DNA from: CAWUEX02 sp038148375
GTDB taxonomy: Bacteria; Pseudomonadota; Alphaproteobacteria; Rhodospirillales; Rhodospirillaceae
Length of the DNA stretch: 64,000 bases
Direction of reading: 5' to 3'
NCBI GenBank assembly: GCA_038148375.1
Contig: JAYQVH010000010.1
Location: 1 to 64,000 of the forward strand
In this document: one piece after another, positions 51,548-61,158 of the stretch
Position numbering within the stretch: position 1 is the first letter of the stretch
Layout: every line of letters starts with the position of its first letter
Program-made: the position numbers and the translations under genes
Notes under the pieces: model-generated
What the model was told of the DNA's origin: nothing
Databases searched by the model: none
The model's input: the letters and a program-made list of their open reading frames with translations, nothing else

Positions 51548-53142
51548 TTCCCGGCGGATACACGCACCAGCGAGTTGTCGAGATCGCCGGAGATAAAAAC
51601 CGCCCCGCCGGCGGATACCGCAACACCTGTAAACAGTCCGGGCTCTGGTCCGGCGCCACGGAGATCGAAGCCGATGGGCAAATCGGTGGCCGCCGATTCT
51701 TTTTCGCCTGTCGCCGGATTGATGATCAGCAGACGCTGCGTTCCAACATCCGCCACAGCGAGTTTGCCGCTCGGTAAGAGGGCAACGCCTTCGGGCTGAC
51801 TCAAGCCGGATACGACAACAGCGGTGTCTCCTGTAACGAGATCGATGCGGCGGACGGTCCCATCGGTGTAACCCGTAACGTAAGCATGTCCGGCACCATC
51901 CAAAGCCACCCCAACCGGCCCGCCGAGACCTTGAGCGACAACCGTGCGGGTCATGTCTTCGTCGGTGCCAAGGCGCACAAGGGCATCAGCTGCGAAGTCG
52001 GCGAGCAGGATCGATCCGTCCGGTTCAATGACAACATCGTAAGGAGCACCGAAGCCAAACTGGCTGGCGATGGCATTACCGCTGCCGCGCTCTATGATCT
52101 GCACCATGCCGGCGGGCGACGTATTGGTCAGCACAATGCGGGTGTCGTCGGCGGCAATGCCTGTAGAGCCGAACACGTTCGGTCCGACCGGCAATACATT
52201 GACGTCTCCCGTTTCGGGATCGACGGTACGATGGCTCCAAGCATCGGCTGCGAGAAGCATCTCCCGACCGTGCAGCGAGATGGCGGCCAGTCCGCCCGGC
52301 GCGCTAAGGCCGCCCCAAATCAGCTGCGCCGACTCTCCGGTGTCCGGGTCGAGCCGCGTCAGACCGTTATGCGACGAGTGGGAGATGTAGACTCGGTCGC
52401 TTGCATCGATGACGAGGTTGTCGATCGGCGGATCTTCAAGGGCTGTGAGCTCACGCGTCTCCCCGGTCATGGCATCAATGCGGATGACTTTGCCGGTGCG
52501 GTACCCGAGCGCGATAATATCGCCATTGGATAACAAGTTTACCGCGGAGGGTGTTTGAATTCCCTCGGCGATGGTTTCGATCTCACCGGTCTCGATATCG
52601 ACGGAGATGATGGCATTGCCGAAAAACTGCGGACCGATGATCTTGCCGTCACCGGTGATTTCAAACCCGTTGAGACCCTTGAGACCTTCGGCGACAAGCC
52701 GCGGTTCCCGGCCGTCGAGATAACCCTCGTACAGTGTGTCGGCGCGAAAGATCAAAGTGAAGAACAACCGGCCGTCCGGCCCGAAGTTGATCGAATTGAC
52801 ACCGTTCACGCCGGTCGCGACCACGCGCACGGTGCCGTCGGGATCGCGCACATGCACGGCATCGCGTGCCGTCCACGCCATTGTGCCGTCCGGTGCAAAT
52901 GCGACATCGTCACCGACCCCGAGCGGCGGACCGACGACGGTCTCGACCGCGGCAGTTTCGGGATCGATTTTGTAAACACTCATGCCGGTGATGCTAACCC
53001 CATGCAGAACACCGTCACCGTCAAAGGCCAGTCCATGCAGCCCTTTGAATGGTGAACCCGGAACGACGACCTCGAAACCGCCGGCCCAGGCCGCGTGCAT
53101 CATCAAAACCCAAGCGGCCAAGGCCATTAGACATCTTTGCAT
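51544..53142 (-). CDS. Exported NHL/SMP-30-like beta-propeller
   Basis: A 532-residue protein with a signal peptide (MALAAWVLMMHAAWA) and about ten repeats of the NHL/SGL six-bladed propeller type, for example GLHGLAFDGDGVLHGVS, GVNSINFGPDGRLFF, DNLVIDASDRVYISH and GPVGVALDGAGHAYVTG. There is no signature of gluconolactonase metal site that I can fully assign. Such proteins bind ligands or hydrolyse lactones in the periplasm. It is convergent with the YCII-like gene, overlapping by four bases. A 130-base spacer separates it from the divergent DUF1838 gene. Confidence 0.8.
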   Translation of the reverse strand: MQRCLMALAAWVLMMHAAWAGGFEVVVPGSPFKGLHGLAFDGDGVLHGVSITGMSVYKIDPETAAVETVVGPPLGVGDDVAFAPDGTMAWTARDAVHVRDPDGTVRVVATGVNGVNSINFGPDGRLFFTLIFRADTLYEGYLDGREPRLVAEGLKGLNGFEITGDGKIIGPQFFGNAIISVDIETGEIETIAEGIQTPSAVNLLSNGDIIALGYRTGKVIRIDAMTGETRELTALEDPPIDNLVIDASDRVYISHSSHNGLTRLDPDTGESAQLIWGGLSAPGGLAAISLHGREMLLAADAWSHRTVDPETGDVNVLPVGPNVFGSTGIAADDTRIVLTNTSPAGMVQIIERGSGNAIASQFGFGAPYDVVIEPDGSILLADFAADALVRLGTDEDMTRTVVAQGLGGPVGVALDGAGHAYVTGYTDGTVRRIDLVTGDTAVVVSGLSQPEGVALLPSGKLAVADVGTQRLLIINPATGEKESAATDLPIGFDLRGAGPEPGLFTGVAVSAGGAVFISGDLDNSLVRVSAGN

Positions 53143-53272
53143 GATGCACCCTCCTCATCCGTGTCCACGCCATGCGCCCACCATGCGCCCGATATCACAA
53201 TGACCGTGTGGCTTTTCGCATACGCCGCCGCATTATGAACAGTCGAACACACATATATCTGGGAGCGAGACG

Positions 53273-54142
53273 ATGATCGGACAGGTGACGCGGCGCAATG
53301 TTCTGAAAGGCTCGGCAGGTATGACGGTGGCGGCGGTGGCCGGCGCACCACAAACAGTCGTGGCCACGTCACACGGCGAATTGAACCTATCAGATCCCAC
53401 AACGCTCTCGGACGTGTACGCCAAAATTTATGCCACCACCGAGGAGGCGGAAGTCCACAAATACTGGACCGTGCACTACTACGCCTACCTGCATGAAGGC
53501 GGCAATATGGTGCCGCTCAACACCATGCTGAATTACAATTACTCTCGCTGGAAGCCCGTCGGCGACAACCGTTACGAAGGCACGGCATGGGAAGTAGGCG
53601 TTTACACCGACTTTGACGGCGAAACGATCTATGACGACACCTGGGTCAATCCGGTCACCGGCGAAGAACTGCCGATCGCACATTTTAAGGGCGGCCCCTG
53701 GCCTGAGGCGATTGGACCGGACGGCATCGCGCAGACCGCGCGCGGCCCCGACGTGCTGGACGAAATGCGCATTCGGGTGATCGCTGACATCATCTGGCTG
53801 CCGACGTCAGCGAACTACAATCTCGCCATTCCGGGCACCGATGACGGCACCGGCAATCCGCTGATGTTTTATTGGGACAGCTACTTTAACTACAGCGCCA
53901 ACGTGGCCGATGTCATGAACCCGGATTTGCCAAGCGTGCCGTTTACGGGCGCACTGCATAACCTCTCAGACTGGCAGCCGCGGATCGGCTTGGCGGAGAT
54001 GCCGGGCCGCTCCTTCGGCCGTGCGCCGGGCCAGAAACTCAAATCAGCCGATGACTTGCCGGAGCTGGCCAAGATTGCCTTCGATCGCCATATCCCCGAT
54101 ATCTTCGACGTCGACAACTGGCAGCCGCCCCGATTCGGATAG
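53273..54142 (+). CDS. DUF1838 protein with Tat-type signal
   Basis: A 289-residue DUF1838 protein. The N-terminus (TRRNVLKGSAGMTVAAVAG) fits the twin-arginine signal pattern (RRNVLK followed by a mild hydrophobic stretch), so it is probably exported folded, perhaps with a cofactor. The mature part has YWTVHYYAYLHEGGN, YNYSRWKP and FYWDSYFNYSANVADV, typical of the family. Biochemical role is not known. The gene is followed by a 150-base spacer with a short GC-rich inverted repeat before the acyl-CoA dehydrogenase. Confidence 0.85.
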   Translation: MIGQVTRRNVLKGSAGMTVAAVAGAPQTVVATSHGELNLSDPTTLSDVYAKIYATTEEAEVHKYWTVHYYAYLHEGGNMVPLNTMLNYNYSRWKPVGDNRYEGTAWEVGVYTDFDGETIYDDTWVNPVTGEELPIAHFKGGPWPEAIGPDGIAQTARGPDVLDEMRIRVIADIIWLPTSANYNLAIPGTDDGTGNPLMFYWDSYFNYSANVADVMNPDLPSVPFTGALHNLSDWQPRIGLAEMPGRSFGRAPGQKLKSADDLPELAKIAFDRHIPDIFDVDNWQPPRFG

Positions 54143-54292
54143 GTTTTCTGCCGTTCTCGTCCGATCTTCGGTCAGGAATGACCGCCCGCCGTACGGCCCG
54201 GCAATGGCCATTGCGCTGGCGGCTCCCATGACTAGAGTGCGCCACAGCCACGCCGCGCAGCCTGCGGCGCCGTATATTTAAGGAGCCACACC

Positions 54293-55474
54293 ATGCGGGA
54301 CGATCACACCGCCTCCGCCCTGTCCGAAGAAGAAATCGAAGCCATCCGCGACTCCGTGCGCGCGCTCTGCCAAGACTTTCCGAATGAGTACTGGCGCGAG
54401 CTGGATGAAAAGCGCGAGTACCCGACGGGTTTCGTCACGGCGATGACGGAGGCCGGCTTTCTGGCGGCGCTGATACCGGAAGAGTACGGCGGCTCCGGCC
54501 TGGGGTTAAAAGCGGCCTGCGCCATCCTGGAAGAAATACATAAGAACGGGTGCAATGCCGGCGCCTGTCACGCACAGATGTACACCATGGGTACGATCCT
54601 GAAGCACGGCAGTCCGGAGCAAAAAGGCGATTGGCTGCCGAAAGTGGCGAGCGGCGAAATCCGCCTCCAGGCTTTCGGTGTGACCGAGCCGACGTCTGGC
54701 ACGGACACGCTGTCGCTGCAAACTACGGCCGTGAAGAACGGCGATCACTACGTCGTCAACGGCCAGAAGATCTGGACCAGCCGCGCCGAACACTCCGACT
54801 TTATGGTGCTGCTCGCGCGCACCACGCCCAAGGACAAGATCGAAAAAAAGGGCGACGGCCTGTCGGTGTTCATGGTCGACATGCGCGATGCGCTCAAGGA
54901 CGGCATGACCATCCGGCCGATCCGCACCATGATGAATCACGCCACGACGGAAGTGTTTTTCGATAATGTCAAAGTGCCGGTGGAAAACCTGATCGGCGAA
55001 GAAGGTAAAGGTTTCCGCTACATCCTCGACGGCATGAACGCCGAGCGCACGTTGATTGCATCCGAATGCCTGGGCGACGCGCAGTGGTTCATCAAGAAAG
55101 CCACCGACTATGCGACCGAACGCAAGGTTTTCGGCAACCCGATCGGCCGGAACCAAGGCGTGCAGTTCCCGATCGCGCGGGCTTACGCCTCCTACCGGGC
55201 CGCGGCCTTGATGGTCAACGAAGCCGCCACCAAGTTCGACGCCGGTGAGAAATGTGCCGAAGAAGCAAATATTGGCAAAATGCTGGCCTCGGAAGCGTCC
55301 TGGGAAGCGGCGGAGATGTGCGTGCAGACCTTCGGCGGCTTTGCCTTCGCTGAGGAATACGACGTCGAGCGCAAGTTCCGGGAAACACGGCTGTACCAAG
55401 TCGCGCCGATCTCGACCAACCTGATCCTGGCGTACATCGGGCAAAACGTGCTCGGCCTGCCGCGCTCCTACTAA
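54293..55474 (+). CDS. Acyl-CoA dehydrogenase
   Basis: A 393-residue FAD enzyme that oxidises an acyl-CoA to the 2,3-enoyl-CoA. The three domains are readable: helical N-terminus, beta domain with QAFGVTEPTSGTDT and IWTSRAEHSDF for flavin and substrate, and a helical C-terminus with FGGFAFAEEYDVERKFRETR. The usual C-terminal catalytic Glu of short-chain enzymes is replaced (RLYQVAPIS); a Glu in the mid-protein helix (GMNAERTL) is likely the base, as in the isovaleryl-type group. AAGGAG lies before the ATG. A CoA ligase follows 16 bases on, so they form an acyl degradation pair. Confidence 0.92.
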   Translation: MRDDHTASALSEEEIEAIRDSVRALCQDFPNEYWRELDEKREYPTGFVTAMTEAGFLAALIPEEYGGSGLGLKAACAILEEIHKNGCNAGACHAQMYTMGTILKHGSPEQKGDWLPKVASGEIRLQAFGVTEPTSGTDTLSLQTTAVKNGDHYVVNGQKIWTSRAEHSDFMVLLARTTPKDKIEKKGDGLSVFMVDMRDALKDGMTIRPIRTMMNHATTEVFFDNVKVPVENLIGEEGKGFRYILDGMNAERTLIASECLGDAQWFIKKATDYATERKVFGNPIGRNQGVQFPIARAYASYRAAALMVNEAATKFDAGEKCAEEANIGKMLASEASWEAAEMCVQTFGGFAFAEEYDVERKFRETRLYQVAPISTNLILAYIGQNVLGLPRSY

Positions 55475-55490
55475 GAGGCGCCGCACAGGC

Positions 55491-56885
55491 ATGGTGACCC
55501 GCCCGCCCTATTTCGCCGGTTTCGACATCGACCAGATGCTCACCGATCACCCGATCGGCGACGAATTCCTGCCCGCATTCAAGGGTATGAGCCGCGATGA
55601 GTTGCACGCCCTGCAGGAGCAGCGCTTTCTGAAATGCGTCGCGCGCGGCTGGGAAGTGCCTTTCTACCAGCGCCATTGGGGCAACGCCGGACTGGAACCG
55701 GGCGATATACAAACGCTCGAAGACATCACCAAAATTCCGCCGTTCAGCAAGTCGGACCTGATGGAGTCCATCGGCGCCCATCCGCCATTCGGGGATTTCG
55801 CCGGCACCGATTTCAGCGACGACGACCACATGCCCGCGGTGATGCACACGACCTCGGGAACGACGGGCACACCGCAGGTGCTGCTGTTCAGCCCGAAGAC
55901 GCGCGAGATGCAAAATCTCTTGGTTGCGCGGGCGTACTTATTTCAGGGCCTGATGGGTTCGGACGTCGTGCATTCGATTTACGGGCACGGCATGGTCAAC
56001 GCTGGGCACTACATGCGCGAGGCGGTGCTGCACTTCACCAACGCGATTTTCTGTTCCGCCGGCACCGGCGTCGAAACCCGGTCGGTGCAGCAAGTCCATA
56101 TTATGAAACGCTTCAAGACGACGGTGATTGTCGGTTTCGTCGATTATCTGCGCAAGCTTGCCGCGACTGCCGCCGAGGAAGGGATCGAAATCGGCCGCGA
56201 CATCCCGGTGCGCATGATCTCCGGGCACTTCGGCCGCGAGGACCGGGACGAACTATCCCGCTTGTGGGGCGGTGCGGAAACTTTCGACTGGTACGGCGTT
56301 GGCGACACCGGTGTCATTTGCGCTGAAGGTCCGGATCACAGCGGCATGCACGTGTGGGAAGATGCGCACTACGTCGAGATCGCGGATGTGGATACGGGTG
56401 CACCGCTGCCCGATGGCGAACAGGGCGATGTGATCGACACGGTTCTGTTCAAGGACGACCTCTATCCCATGATCCGTTTCAACACGCACGATGTCTCGGC
56501 GTTTCACACCGGCACGAACGATACCGGCCTGCCCTTCAAACGCATGCAGGGCATTTTCGGGCGCTCGGACAACATGGTGAAGCTGCGCGGCATCAATGTA
56601 TTTCCGCACGGCATCGGCGGCGTGCTGCTGGAACGCCCGGAATTCACCGGCGAATATTTCTGCCGCGCTGTGCGCGACGCCGAGGGCCGCGACGACATGA
56701 TCGTCATGGCGGAAATCACCGCCGAACCAACGCCGGAGTTGGAGCAGGCCTACAAAGCGCTGATCAAATCGCGCATTGGCGTGGAGATGCCGGTGGAATT
56801 TCACAAGCCCGGCGAGCTGACCCAGTATACGGAAATCGACCGCCGCCAAAAGGCCAAACGCCTCAGCGACGAGCGGTTTAAGTAA
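55491..56885 (+). CDS. Phenylacetate-CoA ligase-type AMP-forming acyl-CoA ligase
   Basis: A 464-residue adenylate-forming enzyme of the PaaK-like family, which joins a carboxylic acid to CoA with ATP. The P-loop-like core MHTTSGTTGTPQVLLF, the acceptor region MISGHFGREDRDEL, FDWYGVGDTGVICAE and the hinge MIRFNTHD are in family order; the C-terminal flap ends with EIDRRQKAKRL. Substrate (aryl- or short-chain acid) is not shown. It would feed the acyl-CoA dehydrogenase upstream. It ends three bases before the interrupted methyltransferase's last stop, with opposite direction. Confidence 0.9.
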   Translation: MVTRPPYFAGFDIDQMLTDHPIGDEFLPAFKGMSRDELHALQEQRFLKCVARGWEVPFYQRHWGNAGLEPGDIQTLEDITKIPPFSKSDLMESIGAHPPFGDFAGTDFSDDDHMPAVMHTTSGTTGTPQVLLFSPKTREMQNLLVARAYLFQGLMGSDVVHSIYGHGMVNAGHYMREAVLHFTNAIFCSAGTGVETRSVQQVHIMKRFKTTVIVGFVDYLRKLAATAAEEGIEIGRDIPVRMISGHFGREDRDELSRLWGGAETFDWYGVGDTGVICAEGPDHSGMHVWEDAHYVEIADVDTGAPLPDGEQGDVIDTVLFKDDLYPMIRFNTHDVSAFHTGTNDTGLPFKRMQGIFGRSDNMVKLRGINVFPHGIGGVLLERPEFTGEYFCRAVRDAEGRDDMIVMAEITAEPTPELEQAYKALIKSRIGVEMPVEFHKPGELTQYTEIDRRQKAKRLSDERFK

Positions 56886-56888
56886 GGC

Positions 56889-57482
56889 TTACAGCGAGGG
56901 CTTGGCCGCCACAGCGATCATGAACTTGCCGTCCCAGCCGGGGCGGAGCTGGGGATCCTGACCGCCGCGCTGGTGGAACTTCGCCTTCACTGTGTAGCCG
57001 CCAGCGGCCAGCAGATCCTCGAATTCATCCGGTGTGTAGTGACGCACGTGGAACGGATTGACCGGCTACATTTTGTGCGGACGCACAATTTCATTGGGCG
57101 TTGAGCAGATCAGCACGCGGGCCAAAGTACCGAACAGTTCAACCGCCTGCCGCGCTTCATGAATGTGCTCCAGAAATTCGAACGAAACCACCGCATCGAA
57201 GGGGCCGGCCAGGTCCGCCTCGAACAGATTGGCGTTGATGTAATTGACGTTGGGTTTGGAGAAATGCTTTGCGTGCAACTCCGCTGCCTCCGCCGACGCA
57301 TCGACACAGGTGATGCGCTCGATCGCATCGGACATGAGGTTCGAGCCGTAGCCGACGCCACAACCGGCATCGAGCACATGGCCGGTCACACCATTACTCG
57401 TCAGCCAGTGTTTAGTGGCGGTGTAGCGCGCCATGTGGTCAGGCCGGATGTCGGCCATGGAGGTCGCCATGATGCGTTCCAT
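56889..57482 (-). pseudogene. SAM methyltransferase interrupted by an in-frame TAG
   Basis: Codons 1-138 encode a class I methyltransferase (LDAGCGVGYGSNL for SAM; FDAVVSFEFLEHIHEA as motif IV; CSTPNEIVRPHKM). Codon 139 (57066-57068) is TAG. The same frame continues without further stops for 58 codons to TAA at 56889, and still reads like the family's C-terminus: NPFHVRHYTPDEFEDLLAAG and WDGKFMIAVAAK. A single nonsense change therefore explains the break; a Tyr or Gln codon could be the ancestor. ATG 57482 lies five bases after the TylF-like stop, in the same operon. Unless the TAG is suppressed or a read error, the truncated product would lack the last strand and helix of the fold. Confidence 0.85.
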
Positions 57483-57487
57483 GGCGG

Positions 57488-58117
57488 TTAGGCGTCTGCG
57501 CGGGTGTTGCAGATAAACATGATGCCCGACCACGTGTACTTGGCGTACTCCGTAAACGTGTATGGCGCTTCCGCCGCCCATTCATCGAAGGCGCGGTGAA
57601 CACCCTGGTCGGCACGGCCGCGGTAACAGAACCAATCGTCGAACATCAGGATGGCACCGTCGACCATGCGCGGCTCGATAAACCTCAGACAGGGCACGGC
57701 GGAGGAATACAGATCGCAATCGATATGAACCAGGGCGGCCTTAGCATCGCCCACGGCGTTCAGGGTTGCAGGGTCTGTCAACGAGGTATCGTAAAACCCC
57801 TCGACCAGCGTGACGTCGGCTTCCGGTACGCCATTATTGACGAGGTTCCGGGCCACATCCGCCTTGGAGACTGCAAATTGGCCTTCGTGAAACACGCTGT
57901 AATCTTCCAGCGTGTCGTCCGCGCTCAGATGCGGCAGGCCGGAAAAGGAATCAAAGGCGTAGAAATGCCGCGCGGCGGTGTCCATTTGACTGTGAATTTT
58001 ATACGCCGTCGCCAGCGATCGGCCCTGAAATACGCCGAATTCGAAGTAGTCGCCCTCCGTTTCCGATTTCTGTAAAAAGCGGAGCGCATGAAACATCGCG
58101 TCTTGCCGATTCATCAT
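57488..58117 (-). CDS. TylF/MycF-type O-methyltransferase family protein
   Basis: A 209-residue class I methyltransferase of the TylF (macrocin O-methyltransferase) family, which methylates sugar hydroxyls in antibiotics or surface glycans. Marks are GDYFEFGVFQGRSL for SAM, FYAFDSFSGLP for the adenine strand, LVHIDCDLYSSAVPCL with the metal Asp residues and MFDDWFCYRG for the second metal site. It comes first in a two-gene minus-strand unit with the interrupted methyltransferase, and is divergent from the glycosyltransferase-like gene, 18 bases apart. Confidence 0.88.
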   Translation of the reverse strand: MMNRQDAMFHALRFLQKSETEGDYFEFGVFQGRSLATAYKIHSQMDTAARHFYAFDSFSGLPHLSADDTLEDYSVFHEGQFAVSKADVARNLVNNGVPEADVTLVEGFYDTSLTDPATLNAVGDAKAALVHIDCDLYSSAVPCLRFIEPRMVDGAILMFDDWFCYRGRADQGVHRAFDEWAAEAPYTFTEYAKYTWSGIMFICNTRADA

Positions 58118-58135
58118 GGGACGGCATGATACGGC

Positions 58136-59905
58136 ATGACTTCAGCCGCCGCCATTCTTGATGGACTGCCCACTCTGATGGGCGAATTAACCGCCGCGTC
58201 GGCGAACGACGTGACGCTCATGCTATGCGTCACCCCGGATGACATTGACGGCAAATTATTCGCCCGGCTTGCCGCCGTGCGCGATGGCGGCAACACCGCG
58301 CGTGTCCACCTTCACGTCCTCGGGGCCGGGCCGGAAACACAAGCCCGACTGATTCTGTGGAGCGAGAGCCATCCGGACCTGGCGCTGTCTTCGACATGGG
58401 AAGACGCAATACCAGAAACGACGGGCAACGGCGCGGCGAGCGCACTTGGTGTCGTGAGGTTGTTTCACATTGCCGGATTGGTCCGCGGAAAATTCGTGCT
58501 CACTGACCAGGTGAAGGTTGGGTCGCTTCCCGCCGGTCTCAATGCGCATCTCGATCAGTCTCCGGTGATCACACCTGGCAACACCGATCCCGGCCTGATC
58601 CTCGCGATCGACGGCAACGATTACGCTCTCAGCCTGCTGGCCGCCGTCGCCCAACCACTTGCGGAGCGGATACGCTCAGGTGTGATCGGCGCGGCGGATG
58701 CCGTGATCGCCCTTGATGCCGTCGTGCGGCAGGCACTGACTCAATCGCCAGACTTCATCGGTACATTTACAGGCGGCAGCCCTGTGTTGACGGCGACAGA
58801 CATCGCTGACCCCATCGTCGCGTTATGGCCGGAAACGTCGGGGCTTAAAGTTTTGCTGCTCAAGCCGGATATGGCTCTGCCATTCAAGAGCCCCAACCTT
58901 GTCGCGGACCGAGAACGCCGCAAAACGGATTCGCCCTTTATGGCGGGCGCACACGGCGCTTTGCGGGAGTCATGGGGGTCCTGCTTCACCCATCTTCGGG
59001 ACGCGCTCACCGCGCGAGGACACGCGGCGGTATGTATTGAGCGGCCTGGCGCAGAGATCACCGCGGAACTTGCCGACGCGGCGGGGGCAGACGTGGTTAT
59101 CCTGCCTCACCGGCAGCGGTTTCAATGCCCCGGCTTGAAAACGCCAGCACTGTTTCTCATGCAAATCGCGCACCGGTGGCTGTTCACGCTGGATGAGAAC
59201 GGCTGGGGGGCCGGCGCCACCGGTTACCCGTACAACGGATTCCACGAGAGCCCCGACGATGGTGCCGTGTTCGATGCCTATCGCCGTGCGTTAATGTCCA
59301 CCAACGACAGCAAATTCGGCCAACCGGACCGGCGGTCCCGCGCGGACCTCGTGGCCGGCGGCACAATACCCGACCGGCCCTACTTGTTCTTTCCTTGCCA
59401 GATACCGGACGACGAAGTGGTGCGGTTCTTTTGCGATGTCTCAGAGGAAGATGTCATCGCCGCATTGACGAATTGGGCGACGGTGCGGCAGATCGACATT
59501 GTGTTTAAGGCGCATCCGGCCGCACCTCAGACCTCCGAGTCCTTCAAGGCCATTGCCAGCACGCCCTTTACCCATTGGGCAGATGCCAGCGTGCACGACC
59601 TCATCGAGTCCTGCGAGGCTGTTGTAACCTTGAACAGTGGTGTCGGACATGAAGCGATCCTGCACGAGAAGCCCATCGTCATGTTTGGCCGCTCCGAATA
59701 CGACCGGCTGGCCATTCACGCGACTTTGGACGGCCTGGATGAGGCGTATGAACGCGTTAACGCGTGGGACAGGTCCTCACAGCTGAAAAAGTACCGGCAA
59801 TTTTACCACTGGTTTACGCGTGATATGGCAATAGACTTACGGGATGCGCCGGCCAGAACCTCCGCGCTGGCACATGCGGTCGACCGGATAGAAAGATTGG
59901 TTTGA
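58136..59905 (+). CDS. Glycosyltransferase-like protein (capsule/surface polysaccharide type)
   Basis: A 589-residue cytoplasmic protein. The C-terminal half has the GT-B signature seen in capsule synthesis proteins: VFKAHPAAP, then VTLNSGVGHEAILHEKPIVMFG and SEYDRLAIHATLDGLDE. The N-terminal half contains repeated-looking Ala/Asp-rich strands (LLCVTPDD-like region) with no clear domain match, possibly a second, diverged transferase lobe. Substrate unknown. The TGA stop shares one base with the following gene's ATG, so the two are translated together. Confidence 0.72.
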   Translation: MTSAAAILDGLPTLMGELTAASANDVTLMLCVTPDDIDGKLFARLAAVRDGGNTARVHLHVLGAGPETQARLILWSESHPDLALSSTWEDAIPETTGNGAASALGVVRLFHIAGLVRGKFVLTDQVKVGSLPAGLNAHLDQSPVITPGNTDPGLILAIDGNDYALSLLAAVAQPLAERIRSGVIGAADAVIALDAVVRQALTQSPDFIGTFTGGSPVLTATDIADPIVALWPETSGLKVLLLKPDMALPFKSPNLVADRERRKTDSPFMAGAHGALRESWGSCFTHLRDALTARGHAAVCIERPGAEITAELADAAGADVVILPHRQRFQCPGLKTPALFLMQIAHRWLFTLDENGWGAGATGYPYNGFHESPDDGAVFDAYRRALMSTNDSKFGQPDRRSRADLVAGGTIPDRPYLFFPCQIPDDEVVRFFCDVSEEDVIAALTNWATVRQIDIVFKAHPAAPQTSESFKAIASTPFTHWADASVHDLIESCEAVVTLNSGVGHEAILHEKPIVMFGRSEYDRLAIHATLDGLDEAYERVNAWDRSSQLKKYRQFYHWFTRDMAIDLRDAPARTSALAHAVDRIERLV

Positions 59906-61131
59906 TGGTTGCGATCAAGGAAGTCGTTGCTCATGCCATGGCCCTTCACAAAAAGGGCGATGAAGATGGTGCTGCGGCGGTATTTGAGAAACTGCTGAAA
60001 GCCAGCCCTGACGAGCCGCTGGCGCTCGAGTACCTGGGCGTGCGGGCGATCAAGAAACGGGATTACAAGACCGCGATTACCTTGCTGCGCCAGGCTGTCG
60101 CCCAGCCGGGCTGCCGGCCTTCGGTGCGCTTCCAGTTGGGTCACGCTCTGCGCGACAGCGGCCAATTGGTCGACGCGTCCGACGCCTACCGCCGTTACGT
60201 CGCCGACTCATCCGACCCGGCCGGTGCCGTCACTCTTGCGGATGTCCTGATCGACCTTGATCGCGGGCAGGAGGCGGAGACGGTACTGCGTCAGGCGGTT
60301 GAATGGAAACCCGATTACGTAAAAGCCCTGTGTCTGCTGGCGAAGGTCTGCGTTGCGCGAGCCAAGCCATCGGATGCGGAAGAATTCAGGACCCGGGCTG
60401 TGGAGTCCGAGGAAGACGGAAAATTGACCCGTCTAATGAAAGCGGCCGCGCACCTGGACATGGGCGTACCTGTGATCATCGCTTCCGGCGATCCAAAATA
60501 CGTCGCCCGGTTTGCGCCCAACCTGATCAAATCCGTAGCCGCGAATTCTTCAGGCGCTGACATCCATATTCATGTCGTTGTCCCCGATGAGTCGTCTGCG
60601 CCGCCGGATCTGCCGGCCGACCTGCCGACTCACACGCTGACCTGGGAAAACGTTCCAGGCGCAAACAGAGCCACGTTCTCGTCGCGACGATTTATCCGCG
60701 CAGCCACCTTCATGCGCGCCATCGACCGCACGCTGCTGATTATCGATATCGATTCGAGCTTCAAGAAGGACATTGCCGCGGCGACCACCGAACTTCCCAA
60801 GCACGACGTCGCGATGCGCTACCGAGAGGAGGAAATCTTCCTCAATCAGCGTGTGGCCGCAGGGTTCCTCGCGCTCTCGCCGACAAAAGCAGTGCAGACG
60901 TTTATAGATTGCGTTGCCGCGTACATCCGGCACTTTGAAAGAACGGAGAAAGCGGCGTAGTTTATAGATCAAATGGCATTGCTAGCCGCACGCTGTCATT
61001 TCCAGCCGGAAGACGGTGACCCTGACGTTATTGTCACGGACGTGCCGGAAAGATTCCTGGATTGGCGACGTCATGCCTCTGACAGTGTAATATGGACGAC
61101 CAAAGGCGCGGGCAAAGTGCTGCCCAAGTAG
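59905..61131 (+). pseudogene. TPR-glycosyltransferase-like protein interrupted by an in-frame TAG
   Basis: Codons 1-351 encode a TPR region (about 1-175: HKKGDEDGAAAVFEKLLKAS, YKTAITLLRQAV, GQLVDASDAYRRYV, GQEAETVLRQAV) and an alpha/beta domain with GVPVIIASGD, NLIKSVAANSSGADIHIHV and LIIDIDSSF, like nucleotide-sugar-binding parts of GT-A proteins. Codon 352 (60958-60960) is TAG. The frame continues to a final TAG at 61129-61131 with the expected continuation FIDQMALLAA, FLDWRRHAS and VIWTTKGAGK, typical of the end of this family. TGG (Trp) to TAG is the simplest change. It follows the preceding gene by a one-base overlap. Confidence 0.87.
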
Positions 61132-61158
61132 CGCCGCGCATCGAATACGGATTCACAC

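Noticed and set aside
54506..55492. A 328-codon minus-strand frame opposite the acyl-CoA dehydrogenase.
   Set aside because: Antisense to an unambiguous enzyme; no motifs.
56889..61131. General reassignment of TAG to an amino acid.
   Set aside because: TAG ends normal genes here, for example guaA right after its conserved C-terminus, so TAG works as a stop.
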